DNA from: Nocardioides plantarum
GTDB taxonomy: Bacteria > Actinomycetota > Actinomycetes > Propionibacteriales > Nocardioidaceae
Length of the DNA stretch: 64,000 bases
Assembly: GCF_006346395.1 (NCBI RefSeq)
Contig: NZ_VDMS01000002.1
Span: forward strand, 558,001-622,000
Direction: 5' to 3'
Part shown: positions 8,566-17,144 of the stretch, piece by piece
Layout: each line of letters opens with the position of its first letter
How positions within the stretch are numbered: position 1 is the first letter of the stretch
Notes under the pieces: model-generated
The model's input: only the letters and a program-made list of their open reading frames with translations
What the model was told of the DNA's origin: nothing
The model's database searches: none
Position numbers and translations under genes: made by a program

Positions 8566-9371
8566 CCGGCCTCCCTCCCCTGGCCCTTGTCGTGCCGCTT
8601 GTCGTGCCGCTTGTCGTGCCGCTTGTCGTGGTGGGGGTTGCCGATCTCGGCGATCCCGGCCTGGCGCGGGTCGAAGCGCTCGGCGGGTGCCGTCTCGCCA
8701 CGGATGCCCTCGACGATGGTCGTGATGGCAGCCATGATCCGATCGGTGGCCTCGGCCAGGACCGCAGCGGTGCGCGGCTGGTCGGCCAGGTCCGAGAGGT
8801 CGACCGGGTCGCCGACGACGATGTGGATCGTCTTGCGGGGGAAGAGGTCGGGCCTCTTGGCGTACGGCGCGAGCAGCTCCTGCGCACCCCACTGCCCGAT
8901 CGGGATGACGGGGCAGCCGGTCTCCAGCGCGATCCGCGCGGCACCGGACTTGCCCGTCATCGGCCACAGGTCGGGGTCGCGGGTGATCGTGCCCTCGGGG
9001 TAGACCACGATGCACTCGCCGGCGCGCACGGCCTCGACCGCGGCGTCGTAGGCCCCGGCGGCCGACACGGACGAGCGCTCGACGGGGATCTGCCCGGCCG
9101 CACGCATGAAGTAGCCGAGCGCCTTGTTCTTGAACAGCCCGGACTTGGCGAGGTAGCGCGGCAGCCGGCCGTGGTCGTGGGTGAACACCGCCGCGGTCAG
9201 CGGGTCGACGTGGGAGAGGTGGTTCATCGCGATGACGCACCCGCCCGTCGCGGGGATCTTGGTGCCGCCGACCCAGTCGGGCTTGGTGGTCAGCAGGAAC
9301 GTCGGACGCAGGATGATCGCCCCGAGGGTGAAGGCCCACCCCCGCCTCTGCTGCAGCTTGCGCACTCTCAC
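8562..9371 (-). CDS. plsC: 1-acyl-sn-glycerol-3-phosphate acyltransferase family protein
   Basis: The product (269 residues) acylates lysophosphatidic acid or a related glycerolipid at the membrane. It has the PlsC motifs NHLSHVD (HX4D) at residues 50-56 and PEGT at 124-127. The start is taken as the GTG at 9369-9371; another GTG six bases later is equally possible. The C-terminus is unusual: it ends in tandem HDKR tetrapeptides encoded by a 12-bp repeat just before the stop. The stop overlaps the gpsA start. The gene faces cofC with about 60 bp between. Confidence 0.92.
   Translation of the reverse strand: MRVRKLQQRRGWAFTLGAIILRPTFLLTTKPDWVGGTKIPATGGCVIAMNHLSHVDPLTAAVFTHDHGRLPRYLAKSGLFKNKALGYFMRAAGQIPVERSSVSAAGAYDAAVEAVRAGECIVVYPEGTITRDPDLWPMTGKSGAARIALETGCPVIPIGQWGAQELLAPYAKRPDLFPRKTIHIVVGDPVDLSDLADQPRTAAVLAEATDRIMAAITTIVEGIRGETAPAERFDPRQAGIAEIGNPHHDKRHDKRHDKRHDKGQGREAG
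8586..8633. repeat. 12-bp tandem repeat at the 3' end of plsC
   Basis: Four copies of CTTGTCGTGCCG (the last imperfect) encode repeated HDKR in the PlsC C-terminus. In-frame copy-number change would lengthen or shorten the tail without a frameshift. Confidence 0.85.
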
Positions 9372-9432
9372 AGCAGTGCAGGCTACTCGGACCTCACGCG
9401 CCGGACCGGCAGCGACCTGGTTGGATGCGGGG

Positions 9433-10053
9433 GTGGAGGCCGCGTACGTCGTCATGCTGCCCGTCAAGCCCCCGGCGCGGGGCAAGTCGCGACTGCGGGG
9501 GTTGCCCGACGAGCGCCGGCGCGAGCTCGCCGAGGCGTTCGCGCTCGACACGGCCGCCGCGTGCCTGGCGGCCACCTCCGTGCACGCGGTGCTCGCGGTC
9601 ACCGACGACGCCGCCTTCGCGGTCCGGCTCGGTGCCCTGGGCTGCGTCAGCATCCCCGACGGGGGCGACGGTCTCAACGACGCGCTGCGCCAGGCCGCCG
9701 CCGAGGCTGCCCGCCGGTGGCCCGACCGGCAGCCGGTGGCGCTGCTCGCCGACCTCCCGGCGCTGCGGCCCGAGGACCTGGACGCCGCGCTCGCGGCGCT
9801 GGTGCCCGGCGGGGCGTCGTACGTCGCGGACACCGAGGGCACGGGCACGACGCTCTACACGGCGCCGTACGACGAGTTCGCCCCGGAGTTCGGGGTCGAC
9901 TCGGCCCTGGCCCACCGCGACGCGGGCGGTCTCGCGGTGAAGGGTGAGCTGGCCTCGTTGCGCCGCGACGTCGACGACCTCGACGACCTGAGGTCCGCGG
10001 TCGCGCTCGGTGTCGGCGCGGCCACGGCGGCTGTCGCCACCGGTCTGGTCTGA
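9433..10053 (+). CDS. cofC: 2-phospho-L-lactate guanylyltransferase (coenzyme F420 synthesis)
   Basis: CofC activates 2-phospholactate (or phosphoenolpyruvate) with GTP to start coenzyme F420 assembly. The 206-residue nucleotidyltransferase has an N-terminal LPVKPPARGKSRL substrate/GTP-binding segment, the metal-binding LLADLPALRPEDL near residue 105 and a C-terminal LRRDVDDLDDL signature. The GTG at 9433 gives the usual N-terminus; an ATG at 9454 would remove part of the first strand. Other cof/fbi genes are not in this window. It is followed by a hairpin shared with the convergent hup gene. Confidence 0.9.
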   Translation: MEAAYVVMLPVKPPARGKSRLRGLPDERRRELAEAFALDTAAACLAATSVHAVLAVTDDAAFAVRLGALGCVSIPDGGDGLNDALRQAAAEAARRWPDRQPVALLADLPALRPEDLDAALAALVPGGASYVADTEGTGTTLYTAPYDEFAPEFGVDSALAHRDAGGLAVKGELASLRRDVDDLDDLRSAVALGVGAATAAVATGLV

Positions 10054-10060
10054 GCACGCC

Positions 10061-10094
10061 GACGGGCCGCCCTCCCGAAGGAGGACGGCCCGTC
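10061..10094. terminator. Bidirectional terminator between cofC and hup
   Basis: GACGGGCCGCCCTCC (10061-10075) pairs with GGAGGACGGCCCGTC (10080-10094) around a CGAA tetraloop with one mismatch. It separates two convergent genes. Confidence 0.8.
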
Positions 10095-10112
10095 GATGGT
10101 CGTGCGAGGTGG

Positions 10113-10772
10113 TCAGGCCTTCTTGGCCGGCGCCTTCTTGGCGGGGGCCTTCTTGGCCGGCGCCTTCTTGGCAGCCGGGGCAGCCTTCTTGGCCGGAGCC
10201 GCCTTCTTGGCAGCCGGAGCAGCCTTCTTGGCCGGAGCCGTCTTCTTCGCAGCCGGAGCAGCCTTCTTGGCCGGAGCCGCCTTCTTCGCAGCCGGAGCAG
10301 CCTTCTTGGCCGGAGCCGCCTTCTTCGCAGCCGGAGCAGCCTTCTTGGCCGGAGCCGCCTTCTTGGCGGTGCTCGTGGCCTTCTTGGCGGCCGGAGCGGC
10401 TGCCTTCTTGGCGGTGGCCGCCGCCTTCTTGGCCGGGGCAGCGGCCTTCTTGGCAGCGGGGCCAGCGGCGGCGACCGTCAGCTTGGGAAGCTTCTTGGCA
10501 CCGGAGACGACGTTCTTGAGGTCGGCACCCGCGGTGAACTTCGGCACCGACGTCTTCTTGGCCTTGATGCGAGCACCGGTCTGCGGGTTGCGGACCCACC
10601 GGGCCTCGCGCACGCGCTTCTCGAACGAGCCGAACCCGGTGATGGCGACCTTCTCGCCCTTGGCCACCTCACGGGTGATCGTGTCCAGGACGGACTCGAG
10701 GGCGTGCGCCGCCTGCTTCTTGTTGCCGTCGTATCGCGTTGCCAGCGCCTCGATGAGCTGTGACTTGTTCAC
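10113..10772 (-). CDS. hup: HU-family DNA-binding protein with Lys/Ala-rich tail
   Basis: This is a nucleoid protein. Residues 1-90 are a standard HU fold ([10 protein letters not shown] start, GFGSFEKR and RNPQTG segments). Residues 100-219 form a basic PAKKA-type tail with a 13-residue unit repeated about five times, resembling the HupB/Hlp tails of mycobacteria and Streptomyces, which bind and compact DNA. The GTG start (10770-10772) follows AAGGGGA. The repeats are also visible at DNA level and could vary between strains. The gene stands alone, with its own promoter and a shared terminator. Confidence 0.95.
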   Translation of the reverse strand: MNKSQLIEALATRYDGNKKQAAHALESVLDTITREVAKGEKVAITGFGSFEKRVREARWVRNPQTGARIKAKKTSVPKFTAGADLKNVVSGAKKLPKLTVAAAGPAAKKAAAPAKKAAATAKKAAAPAAKKATSTAKKAAPAKKAAPAAKKAAPAKKAAPAAKKAAPAKKAAPAAKKTAPAKKAAPAAKKAAPAKKAAPAAKKAPAKKAPAKKAPAKKA

Positions 10773-10829
10773 TGTCTTCCCCTTCAGAGAACCTGATGAT
10801 GCCGAGCATGTGCTCGACTTTCCCTAGGC

Positions 10830-10858
10830 ACGCTAGGCATTCGTGGACTCGGTCACAA
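10830..10858 (-). promoter_or_regulatory. Probable hup promoter
   Basis: On the minus strand TTGTGA (10853-10858) and TAGCGT (10830-10835) are spaced by 17 bp, about 58 bp upstream of the hup start codon. The gap 10773-10924 holds no other clear feature. Confidence 0.5.
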
Positions 10859-10924
10859 TCGCCACGCCGAGAGCAAAGCCGCTTTTTGCCCGTAGTTGAG
10901 GGAAATCAGCCCGTTTCGGACGAT

Positions 10925-11746
10925 TCAGCGCTTCAGGAAGTCGAGCAGCGCGGTATTGAACTCGTCGCGGTGCGACACGTTGAGACCGTGCGGAGCGTCG
11001 TCGACGACCACCAACGTGGAGTCCGAGATCGCCTCAGCTGAGCGCTTTCCGGAGACCTCGAACGGCACGGTGGCGTCACCCGAGCCGTGGATCACCAGCG
11101 TGGGCACGGTGACCTTGGCGAGGTCGCCACGGAAGTCGGTGCGCCCGAACGCCGCGACGCACCCAGCGAGTGCCGCGTCGTCCGCGGTCGCCTCGAGCGC
11201 CAGGGCCTGCTGACGCTGGTCCTCGGTCACCTTGAGCTCGCCACCGACCGAGAAGAAGTCGGTCGTGAACTGGTCGAGGAACCCCTCGCGGTCCGAGGTG
11301 ACGCCGTCGATCATGCCCTGCACGTCGTCGTCGCCCAGTCCGCCGTCGGGGTTGTCGTCGGTCTTGAGCAGGTACGGCGGCACCGCAGCGGCCAGCACGG
11401 CCGAGCGCACACGCCCGGCGCCGTACGTGCCGAGGTAGCGCGCCACCTCTCCCCCACCCATCGAGAACCCCACCAGCGTCACGTCGTCCAGCCCGAGGCC
11501 GTCGAGCAGACCCGCGAGGTCGGCGGCCATGGTGTCGTAGTCGTAGCCACCCTCGGTCTTGTCCGAGGCGCCGAAACCCCGGCGGTCGTAGGCGATCGCA
11601 CGGTAGCCGGCATCGACCAGCGCACCCTCCTGGTCGGCCCAGGACTTGCCGCTCAACGGCCACCCGTGGATGAGCACCACGGGACGACCCTCGCCGCCGG
11701 TGTCGGTGTAGTGGAGGTTGATGCCGTTGCTGGTGATGTCGGGCAT
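10925..11746 (-). CDS. Alpha/beta hydrolase (non-haem chloroperoxidase/arylesterase type)
   Basis: The 273-residue soluble hydrolase has the complete catalytic triad: nucleophile Ser95 in GFSMGG, Asp225 in HGSGDATVP and His253 in APHGLN. The oxyanion region is HGWPLSG near residue 27. This combination is typical of esterases often called non-haem chloroperoxidases; the real substrate cannot be told. The ATG at 11744-11746 has a weak ribosome binding site. It follows hup on the same strand with 152 bp between, so it is probably a separate unit. The upstream 583 bp are repeats without genes. Confidence 0.85.
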   Translation of the reverse strand: MPDITSNGINLHYTDTGGEGRPVVLIHGWPLSGKSWADQEGALVDAGYRAIAYDRRGFGASDKTEGGYDYDTMAADLAGLLDGLGLDDVTLVGFSMGGGEVARYLGTYGAGRVRSAVLAAAVPPYLLKTDDNPDGGLGDDDVQGMIDGVTSDREGFLDQFTTDFFSVGGELKVTEDQRQQALALEATADDAALAGCVAAFGRTDFRGDLAKVTVPTLVIHGSGDATVPFEVSGKRSAEAISDSTLVVVDDAPHGLNVSHRDEFNTALLDFLKR

Positions 11747-11831
11747 GGTTGCGTCCTCTCGTCAAAGTATCTTGTGCACAAGACTTTGCCTGACGAGGGT
11801 ACGCCGTACCACGCACGTGAGGGTGAAGCCG

Positions 11832-12300
11832 CCCACGTCGGTCGACGTGCGAGACCCCACGCCGGTCGAGGTGCGAAGGCCGCTAGGCCTGAGCCTCGAG
11901 ACCCCACGTCGGTCGAGGTGCGAAGGCCGCTAGGCCTGAGCCTCGAGACCCCCGCAGCCGAGGCTTCAACCCCAGTGAGGACCCATCGGACCGGGGCCTT
12001 CTACAGCCGCAGGTCTCACGCCGCCACGCTGGCCGCGCGCGCCTGGCGGCCAGGTCGGCGGTGCGAGAGCGACCCAACCCACGCCCAGAGACGTCGCCCA
12101 GTCACCACCGCACAGGCCGGGCGGTGACATAGCGACCGAACCCCGGCGCAAGAAGGTCGCCAGCTCACCGCCGCCTGACCCGAACGACCAAAGACCTAGG
12201 ACGAGACGACGTCACTCGAGACCGCAGGACCCTGCGGGGGTCTCGAGGCTCAGGCCTGGCGGCCTTCGCACCTCGACCGACGTGGGGCAGCGCACCTCAC
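11832..12300. repeat. Non-coding repeat block between leuD and the hydrolase gene
   Basis: The gap 11747-12329 holds no gene. It contains two and a half tandem copies of a 47-bp unit (phase points 11860 and 11907). A 52-bp segment at 11902-11953 (starts CCCCACGTCGG, ends GAGACCCCC) matches the reverse complement of 12236-12287 at 51 of 52 positions. About 280 bp lie between these inverted ends, so the block has the outline of a small non-autonomous element. Pieces such as CTCGAGGCTC and TCGCACCTC are shared with repeats at 7437-7546 and 29511-29550. Confidence 0.75.
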
Positions 12301-12329
12301 ACCTCGACCGACGTGGGTGGGTCGACGGC

Positions 12330-12935
12330 TCAGGCGTGGATGGTGGCGGGCTTCCAGGAGGGGCGGGTGGCCTCGTAGGCGGTGATGTCGTCGGCGTGGC
12401 TGAGCGTGATGCCGATGTCGTCGAGGCCCTCGAGCAGGCGCCAGCGGGTGTAGTCGTCGATGTCGAAGGAGTCCTCGATCGCGTCGACGCCCTCGCCGGC
12501 ACGGATGGTGCGTGACTCGAGGTCGACGGTGATCTCGGCGCCGGGCTGGTCGGCGAGCAGGTCCCAGAGGCGCTGGACGACCTTCTCGTCGACCTGGGCG
12601 GCGAGCAGGCCCGCCTTGCCGGAGTTGCCGCGGAAGATGTCGGCGAAGCGGGAGGAGATGACGGCGCGGAACCCGTAGTTCTGCAGGGCCCAGACGGCGT
12701 GCTCGCGCGAGGACCCGGTGCCGAAGTCGGGGCCGGCCACCAGGACCGAGCCCCCGGCGTACGCCGGGTTGTTCAGCACGAACGACGGGTCGTTGCGCCA
12801 GGCCGAGAAGAGTCCGTCCTCGAAGCCGTCACGGGTGACGCGCTTGAGGTAGACGGCCGGGATGATCTGGTCGGTGTCGACGTTGCTGCGTCGCAGCGGT
12901 ACGCCGATGCCGGTGTGGTTGACGAACGCGTCCAT
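12330..12935 (-). CDS. leuD: 3-isopropylmalate dehydratase small subunit
   Basis: LeuD is the swivel-domain subunit of isopropylmalate isomerase, converting 2-isopropylmalate to 3-isopropylmalate in leucine synthesis. The 201-residue protein begins [14 protein letters not shown] and contains [10 protein letters not shown] near residue 18 and the [13 protein letters not shown] substrate-binding loop near residue 68. It lies one base downstream of leuC, clearly as one operon, and is full length. Confidence 0.97.
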   Translation of the reverse strand: MDAFVNHTGIGVPLRRSNVDTDQIIPAVYLKRVTRDGFEDGLFSAWRNDPSFVLNNPAYAGGSVLVAGPDFGTGSSREHAVWALQNYGFRAVISSRFADIFRGNSGKAGLLAAQVDEKVVQRLWDLLADQPGAEITVDLESRTIRAGEGVDAIEDSFDIDDYTRWRLLEGLDDIGITLSHADDITAYEATRPSWKPATIHA

Positions 12936-12936
12936 G

Positions 12937-14364
12937 TCAGTTGCTCCCAGCGGTGACGGCCAGCGGCTCGAGGTCGGCGGGTGAGGAGAGGGTGCCGCGG
13001 ATGGCGGTGGCTGCCGCGACCGGGATCGACACCAGGTGGGTACGACCGCCCTTGCCCTGTCGCCCCTCGAAGTTGCGGTTGGAGGTCGAGGCGCTGCGCT
13101 CGCCGGGCTCGAGGGTGTCGGGGTTCATGCCGAGGCACATCGAGCAGCCGGCCCCGCGCCACTCGGCGCCGGCGTCCTTGAAGATGACGTCGAGACCCTC
13201 GTCCTGCGCCTGGAGGCGCACACGCACCGAGCCGGGTACGACGAGCAGGCGCGTGTCGGGGTCGACCGTGCGGCCCTTGACGATCTCGGCGGCGAGGCGG
13301 AGGTCCTCGATGCGGCCGTTGGTGCACGAGCCGACGAAGACCGTGTCGACCTTGACCTCGCGCATCGGGGTGCCGGCCTCGAGACCCATGTATTCGAGGG
13401 CCTTCTCGGCGGCGACCTGGTCCTGCTCCTCGTCGAAGTCGGAGGGACTGGGGACCGCTGCGGACAGTGGGACACCCTGGCCGGGGTTGGTGCCCCAGGT
13501 GACGAACGGCGCCATGTCGGAGGCGTCGAGCACGATCTCCTCGTCGAACACGGCGTCGTCGTCGGTGCGCAGGCTGGTCCAGTGCTCGACGGCGGCGTCC
13601 CAGTCGGCGCCAGTGGGCGCCTCGGGACGGCCCTCGATGTAGTCGAACGTCGTCTGGTCGGGCGCGATCAGGCCGGCCTTGGCGCCCCACTCGATCGACA
13701 TGTTGCACACGGTCATCCGGCCCTCCATCGAGAGCTCCTCGATGGCCTGGCCGCGGTACTCGACGATGTAGCCCTGCCCGCCGCCGGTGCCGGTGTGGGC
13801 GATCAGGGTGAGGACCAGGTCCTTGGCGGTGACGCCCGCCGGGAGGCTGCCGTTGATGGTGACGGCCATCGTCTTGGGCTTGGCCTGCATCAGGGTCTGG
13901 GTGGCCAGCACGTGCTCGACCTCGGAGGTGCCGATGCCGAAGGCGATCGCGCCGAACGCGCCGTGGGTGCTGGTGTGGCTGTCGCCGCACACGATCGTCA
14001 TGCCCGGCTGGGTCAGCCCGAGCTGGGGCCCGACGACGTGGACGATGCCCTGCTCGATGTCGCCGAGCGGGTGCAGGCGTACGCCGAACTCCTCGGCGTT
14101 CTTGCGCAGGGTGTCGACCTGCGTGCGCGAGACCGGGTCGGCGATCGGCTTGTCCCAGTCGATCGTCGGGACGTTGTGGTCCTCGGTCGCCAGGGTGAGG
14201 TCGGGGCGGCGTACCTGTCGGCCGGCGAGGCGCAGGCCGTCGAAGGCCTGCGGGCTGGTGACCTCGTGGATCAGGTGGAGGTCGATGAAGAGGAGGTCGG
14301 GCTCACCCGGGGTCGCGCGGACGACGTGCTCGTCCCACACCTTCTCCGACAAGGTCCTGCCCAT
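12937..14364 (-). CDS. leuC: 3-isopropylmalate dehydratase large subunit
   Basis: LeuC is the [4Fe-4S] aconitase-type catalytic subunit. The 475-residue protein has [12 protein letters not shown] at residues 128-138 and the cluster-ligand cysteines C347 (GSCTNGR), C407 and C410 (GCSMC). The ATG at 14362-14364 gives the normal N-terminus ([15 protein letters not shown]). It is transcribed divergently from an IclR-family gene that in actinobacteria (NdgR/LtbR) controls leuCD in response to amino acids; such control is inferred here. Confidence 0.97.
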   Translation of the reverse strand: MGRTLSEKVWDEHVVRATPGEPDLLFIDLHLIHEVTSPQAFDGLRLAGRQVRRPDLTLATEDHNVPTIDWDKPIADPVSRTQVDTLRKNAEEFGVRLHPLGDIEQGIVHVVGPQLGLTQPGMTIVCGDSHTSTHGAFGAIAFGIGTSEVEHVLATQTLMQAKPKTMAVTINGSLPAGVTAKDLVLTLIAHTGTGGGQGYIVEYRGQAIEELSMEGRMTVCNMSIEWGAKAGLIAPDQTTFDYIEGRPEAPTGADWDAAVEHWTSLRTDDDAVFDEEIVLDASDMAPFVTWGTNPGQGVPLSAAVPSPSDFDEEQDQVAAEKALEYMGLEAGTPMREVKVDTVFVGSCTNGRIEDLRLAAEIVKGRTVDPDTRLLVVPGSVRVRLQAQDEGLDVIFKDAGAEWRGAGCSMCLGMNPDTLEPGERSASTSNRNFEGRQGKGGRTHLVSIPVAAATAIRGTLSSPADLEPLAVTAGSN

Positions 14365-14495
14365 CGTGGTTCTCCTTCGTGTGCTGCGTCGGTGCTGCGC
14401 GTGCGGGCCCGAGGATCGCCCGGGCACCTTGTCGTCGTTCGGTCGACGACGACACCGACGATAGCGCTTGCATCCCAGGGAGTGAGACGGCAGTA

Positions 14496-14510
14496 TTGCC
14501 ATATGGACAA
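14496..14510. promoter_or_regulatory. Candidate IclR-type operator in the leuC/iclR gap
   Basis: TTGCCATATGGACAA is an imperfect palindrome centred on CCATATGG (14499-14506) and overlaps the IclR start codon. NdgR/LtbR regulators are known to bind in the region between their own gene and leuCD; this site as the actual target is an inference. Confidence 0.4.
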
Positions 14511-15225
14511 CTCCAGCGGCGTCGGCGTTCTCGACAAGGCCGCTCTGGTGCTCACCGCGCTCGAGTCCGGCCCGGCCACGCTCGCCGGTCTCGTGGCCGG
14601 CACCGGCCTGGCCCGACCGACCGCCCACCGTCTGGCGGTCGCGCTGGAGCACCACCGACTCGTCGCCCGCGACATGCAGGGCCGCTTCGTCCTGGGTCCG
14701 CGCCTGGCCGAGCTCTCCGCCGCCGCCGGCGAGGACCGTCTGCTCGCCACCGCCGGACCGGTGCTGGCCCGCCTGCGCGACATCACCGGCGAGTCGGCCC
14801 AGCTGTGGCGCCGCCAGGGCGAGCACCGTGTCTGCGTCGCCGCGGCCGAGCGACCCTCCGGCCTGCGCGACACCATCCCCGTCGGCTCCCAGCTCACGAT
14901 GCGTGCCGGCTCCGCCGCCCAGGTGCTGCTGGCCTGGGAGGACCCCGAGCGGATGCACCGCGGCCTGCAGAACGCCGCCTTCTCCGCGGCCGCCCTCAGC
15001 GGCATCCGTCGCCGCGGGTGGGCACAGTCGGTCGGCGAGCGCGAGCAGGGCGTCGCGTCGGTCTCCGCCCCCGTCCGCTCCCCCGGCGGCAAGATCATCG
15101 CCGCCGTCTCCGTCTCCGGTCCCCTCGAGCGACTCTCGCGCCAGCCCGGCCGGATGCACGCCCCCGCCGTCCTCGCCGCCGCCGAGCGGTTGTCCGAGTC
15201 GCTGCGGCGGGCTGCGGCCGAGTAG
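14503..15225 (+). CDS. IclR-family transcriptional regulator (NdgR/LtbR type)
   Basis: The 240-residue regulator has an N-terminal winged helix-turn-helix ([15 protein letters not shown], about residues 29-44) and a C-terminal IclR effector domain (residues ~80-235, ending in a LSESLRR helix). Its place divergent from leuCD and near gltX matches NdgR of Streptomyces and LtbR of Corynebacterium, regulators of leucine and other amino acid genes. No ribosome binding site precedes the ATG at 14503, so the message may be leaderless and autoregulated through the overlapping palindrome. Confidence 0.88.
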   Translation: MDNSSGVGVLDKAALVLTALESGPATLAGLVAGTGLARPTAHRLAVALEHHRLVARDMQGRFVLGPRLAELSAAAGEDRLLATAGPVLARLRDITGESAQLWRRQGEHRVCVAAAERPSGLRDTIPVGSQLTMRAGSAAQVLLAWEDPERMHRGLQNAAFSAAALSGIRRRGWAQSVGEREQGVASVSAPVRSPGGKIIAAVSVSGPLERLSRQPGRMHAPAVLAAAERLSESLRRAAAE

Positions 15226-15238
15226 GTCATCTGGACAC

Positions 15239-15320
15239 GGCATGAATCCCCGGGTACCCGGGGATTCCTGCACTTCTCGGGCGTTGCAACGGGCCCGAAG
15301 CGGATGAGAGGGGCCCGGGG
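15239..15320. repeat. GTTGCAAC/GGTACC repeat, outlying inverted copy
   Basis: This copy carries a perfect 24-bp palindrome centred on GGTACC at 15244-15267, followed by GGGCGTTGCAACGGGCCCG and GCGGATGAG. In reverse orientation it corresponds to the tandem units at 16441-16637. Together the copies bracket the nuclease-like gene at 15447-16427. Confidence 0.8.
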
Positions 15321-15446
15321 TCCAACCGGGCCATCTGACGACCGCGCACCCCACGTGCAGGCAACGTGCAGGCACGCCAGGCGGGTATCCACAGGTGCGG
15401 GCACGGCGCGTTTGTCCACACCTCCACCCGGGGCACCTCCGGCCGC

Positions 15447-16427
15447 ATGATGCGACCACACCGAGTTCCCGAGTGGGCCGACACCGACCCACGGCGTACG
15501 CCGATCGCCCTGCGCCGCGAGCTCATCAAGCTCGGCTACAACGATCGCGCGCTCGGCCGGCTGAAGCGGACTGGCGTCCTGGCCCAGCCCCGGCGAGGCG
15601 CGTACGTCGACGGTCCGACGTACGCCGGGCTCGACGAGAAGGGGTGCTACGCCGTACGCACCCGGACGATCATGAAGCAGGCGAACACCACTGTCGTCGC
15701 ATCGCACGTCTCGTCGGCGGTCGAGTACGACGCGCCCACCTGGGGTCTCGACCTCGGGCTGACACACCTCACTCGAGTCGACGGCGAGGCGGGGCGCAAG
15801 GAGGCCGGCGTGCAGCAGCACTGCGGAAAGCTGATCGACGGTGACGTCGTCAGTCGCAACGGCATCGACATGACCAGTGGGACCCGGACCGCGATCGAGG
15901 TCACGACGGTGGCCGACGTCGAGCCCAGCCTGATCGTCGTCAACCACCTCCTCCATCACGCACTGACGACCGAGGCCGCGCTGGCCGAGAGGTATACCGC
16001 GGAGGGCGCTGCCATGGAGCGGTGGCCGCACAGCCTGAAGACCGATCTCGTGCTGCGTCTCGCCAACCCCAAGATCGAGTCTGCGGGCGAGACCCGGACG
16101 TTCATGCTGTGCTTCCGCAAGCACATCCCGATGCCCGAACCGCAGGTCGAGATCTCCGACCCCAACGGGGTCGTCGTTGCTCGAGTGGACTTCGCCTGGC
16201 CGCAGTTCAAGGTCTTCCTGGAGTTCGACGGCAAGATCAAGTACCAGAGGCTGCTGAGGCCGGGCGAGACCATCACGGACGTCGTCCTGCGCGAGAAGAG
16301 GCGCGAGGAGCTCATCTGTCGGCTCACGGGTTGGCGGTGCATCCGGATCACCTGGGCCGACCTCGAGAACCCGGACGCGACGGCGGCGATGATCATGCGC
16401 GAGCTCATGCGCCAGGACGCAGCCTGA
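15447..16427 (+). CDS. AbiEi-like/DUF559-type protein with PD-(D/E)XK nuclease-like C-terminus
   Basis: The 326-residue product resembles the many actinobacterial proteins annotated as AbiEi-family antitoxin or DUF559. The N-terminus ([18 protein letters not shown], residues ~25-42) looks like a winged helix. The C-terminus carries a Vsr-like nuclease pattern: an acidic residue in VARVDFAWP, then [10 protein letters not shown] (E-x-D-G-K) near residue 265, then a [14 protein letters not shown] strand. Function is unknown, and no cognate AbiEii toxin gene lies beside it. The ATG at 15447 (followed by a second ATG) was chosen because longer reading enters repeat-like sequence. Repeats on both sides suggest a mobile cassette. 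Confidence 0.6.
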   Translation: MMRPHRVPEWADTDPRRTPIALRRELIKLGYNDRALGRLKRTGVLAQPRRGAYVDGPTYAGLDEKGCYAVRTRTIMKQANTTVVASHVSSAVEYDAPTWGLDLGLTHLTRVDGEAGRKEAGVQQHCGKLIDGDVVSRNGIDMTSGTRTAIEVTTVADVEPSLIVVNHLLHHALTTEAALAERYTAEGAAMERWPHSLKTDLVLRLANPKIESAGETRTFMLCFRKHIPMPEPQVEISDPNGVVVARVDFAWPQFKVFLEFDGKIKYQRLLRPGETITDVVLREKRREELICRLTGWRCIRITWADLENPDATAAMIMRELMRQDAA

Positions 16428-16440
16428 GCTGCGGCGCGCC

Positions 16441-16637
16441 GCCCGACTCCGGGGCTGGCTCATCCGCTTCTGGGGCGTTGCAACGGGCCCGAAGTGCAGG
16501 AATCCCCGGGTACCCGGGGATCCCTGCCACCGGCGCTGGCGGCCCGACTCCGGGGCCGACTCATCCGCTTCTGGGGCGTTGCAACGGGCCCGGAGTGCAC
16601 GAATCCCCGGGTACCCGGGGATCCATGCCACCGGCCC
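16441..16637. repeat. 101-bp tandem repeat, two copies
   Basis: Units 16441-16541 and 16542-16637 are near-identical. Each starts GCCCGACTCCGGGGC, contains GGGGCGTTGCAACGGGCCC and ends with a GGTACC-centred palindrome. They begin 13 bp after the DUF559-type gene; the inverted third copy is at 15239-15320. Confidence 0.85.
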
Positions 16638-16657
16638 CCTAGCCCCCAGACCAGCCG

Positions 16658-17143
16658 TCAGAAGAGCGCGTCCTGCTCCAGCGAGAGCAGGGTCTGCTTG
16701 CGCTCGATGCCGCCGGCGTAACCGGTGAGGGTGCCGTTGGCACCGATCACGCGGTGGCACGGGATGACGATGGGGATCGGGTTGCTGCCGTTCGCGAGTC
16801 CGACCGCGCGTGAGGCCGCGTTGGTGCGGCCGATGCGGTGCGCGATCTCGCCGTACGACGCGGTCTCGCCGTACCCGATCTCGCGCAGCCTCCCCCACAC
16901 CTGCTGCTGGAACGTCGAGCCGCCCGGCGCGAGCGGGAGGTCGAACTCCTTCAGGTCGCGGGCGAAGTACGCCGTCAGCTGACGGACGGCCTCGACGAGC
17001 AGCGGGTGGTCGTCCTGGCGGGCTCCGCGGGGTCGACCACCGACGGCGTCGTCGTGGAACGGCGAGAACTCGATCGCGGTGATCGCGCCGTCGCGCTCGA
17101 CGAGGCGCAGGTCGCCGATGGGTGACTCGATGACGGTCCACAT
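16658..17143 (-). CDS. ogt: Methylated-DNA--protein-cysteine methyltransferase
   Basis: This suicide enzyme transfers alkyl groups from O6-alkylguanine to its own cysteine. The 161-residue protein has the active-site motif PCHRV with Cys129 and the preceding SNPIPIVI segment, plus the helix-turn-helix part TASYGEIAHRIG near residue 94. The start is fixed by the ATG at 17141-17143, one base after the alkA-type gene's stop, so the two repair genes form an operon for alkylation damage. Confidence 0.96.
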   Translation of the reverse strand: MWTVIESPIGDLRLVERDGAITAIEFSPFHDDAVGGRPRGARQDDHPLLVEAVRQLTAYFARDLKEFDLPLAPGGSTFQQQVWGRLREIGYGETASYGEIAHRIGRTNAASRAVGLANGSNPIPIVIPCHRVIGANGTLTGYAGGIERKQTLLSLEQDALF

Positions 17144-17144
17144 G

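Noticed and set aside
10113..10460. Regular repeats that look like a CRISPR-type array
   Set aside because: They encode the PAKKA tail of the HU protein, have no unique spacers and stay in frame.
15447..16427. A complete AbiE toxin-antitoxin system
   Set aside because: Only an AbiEi-like protein is present; no nucleotidyltransferase toxin gene lies on either side.
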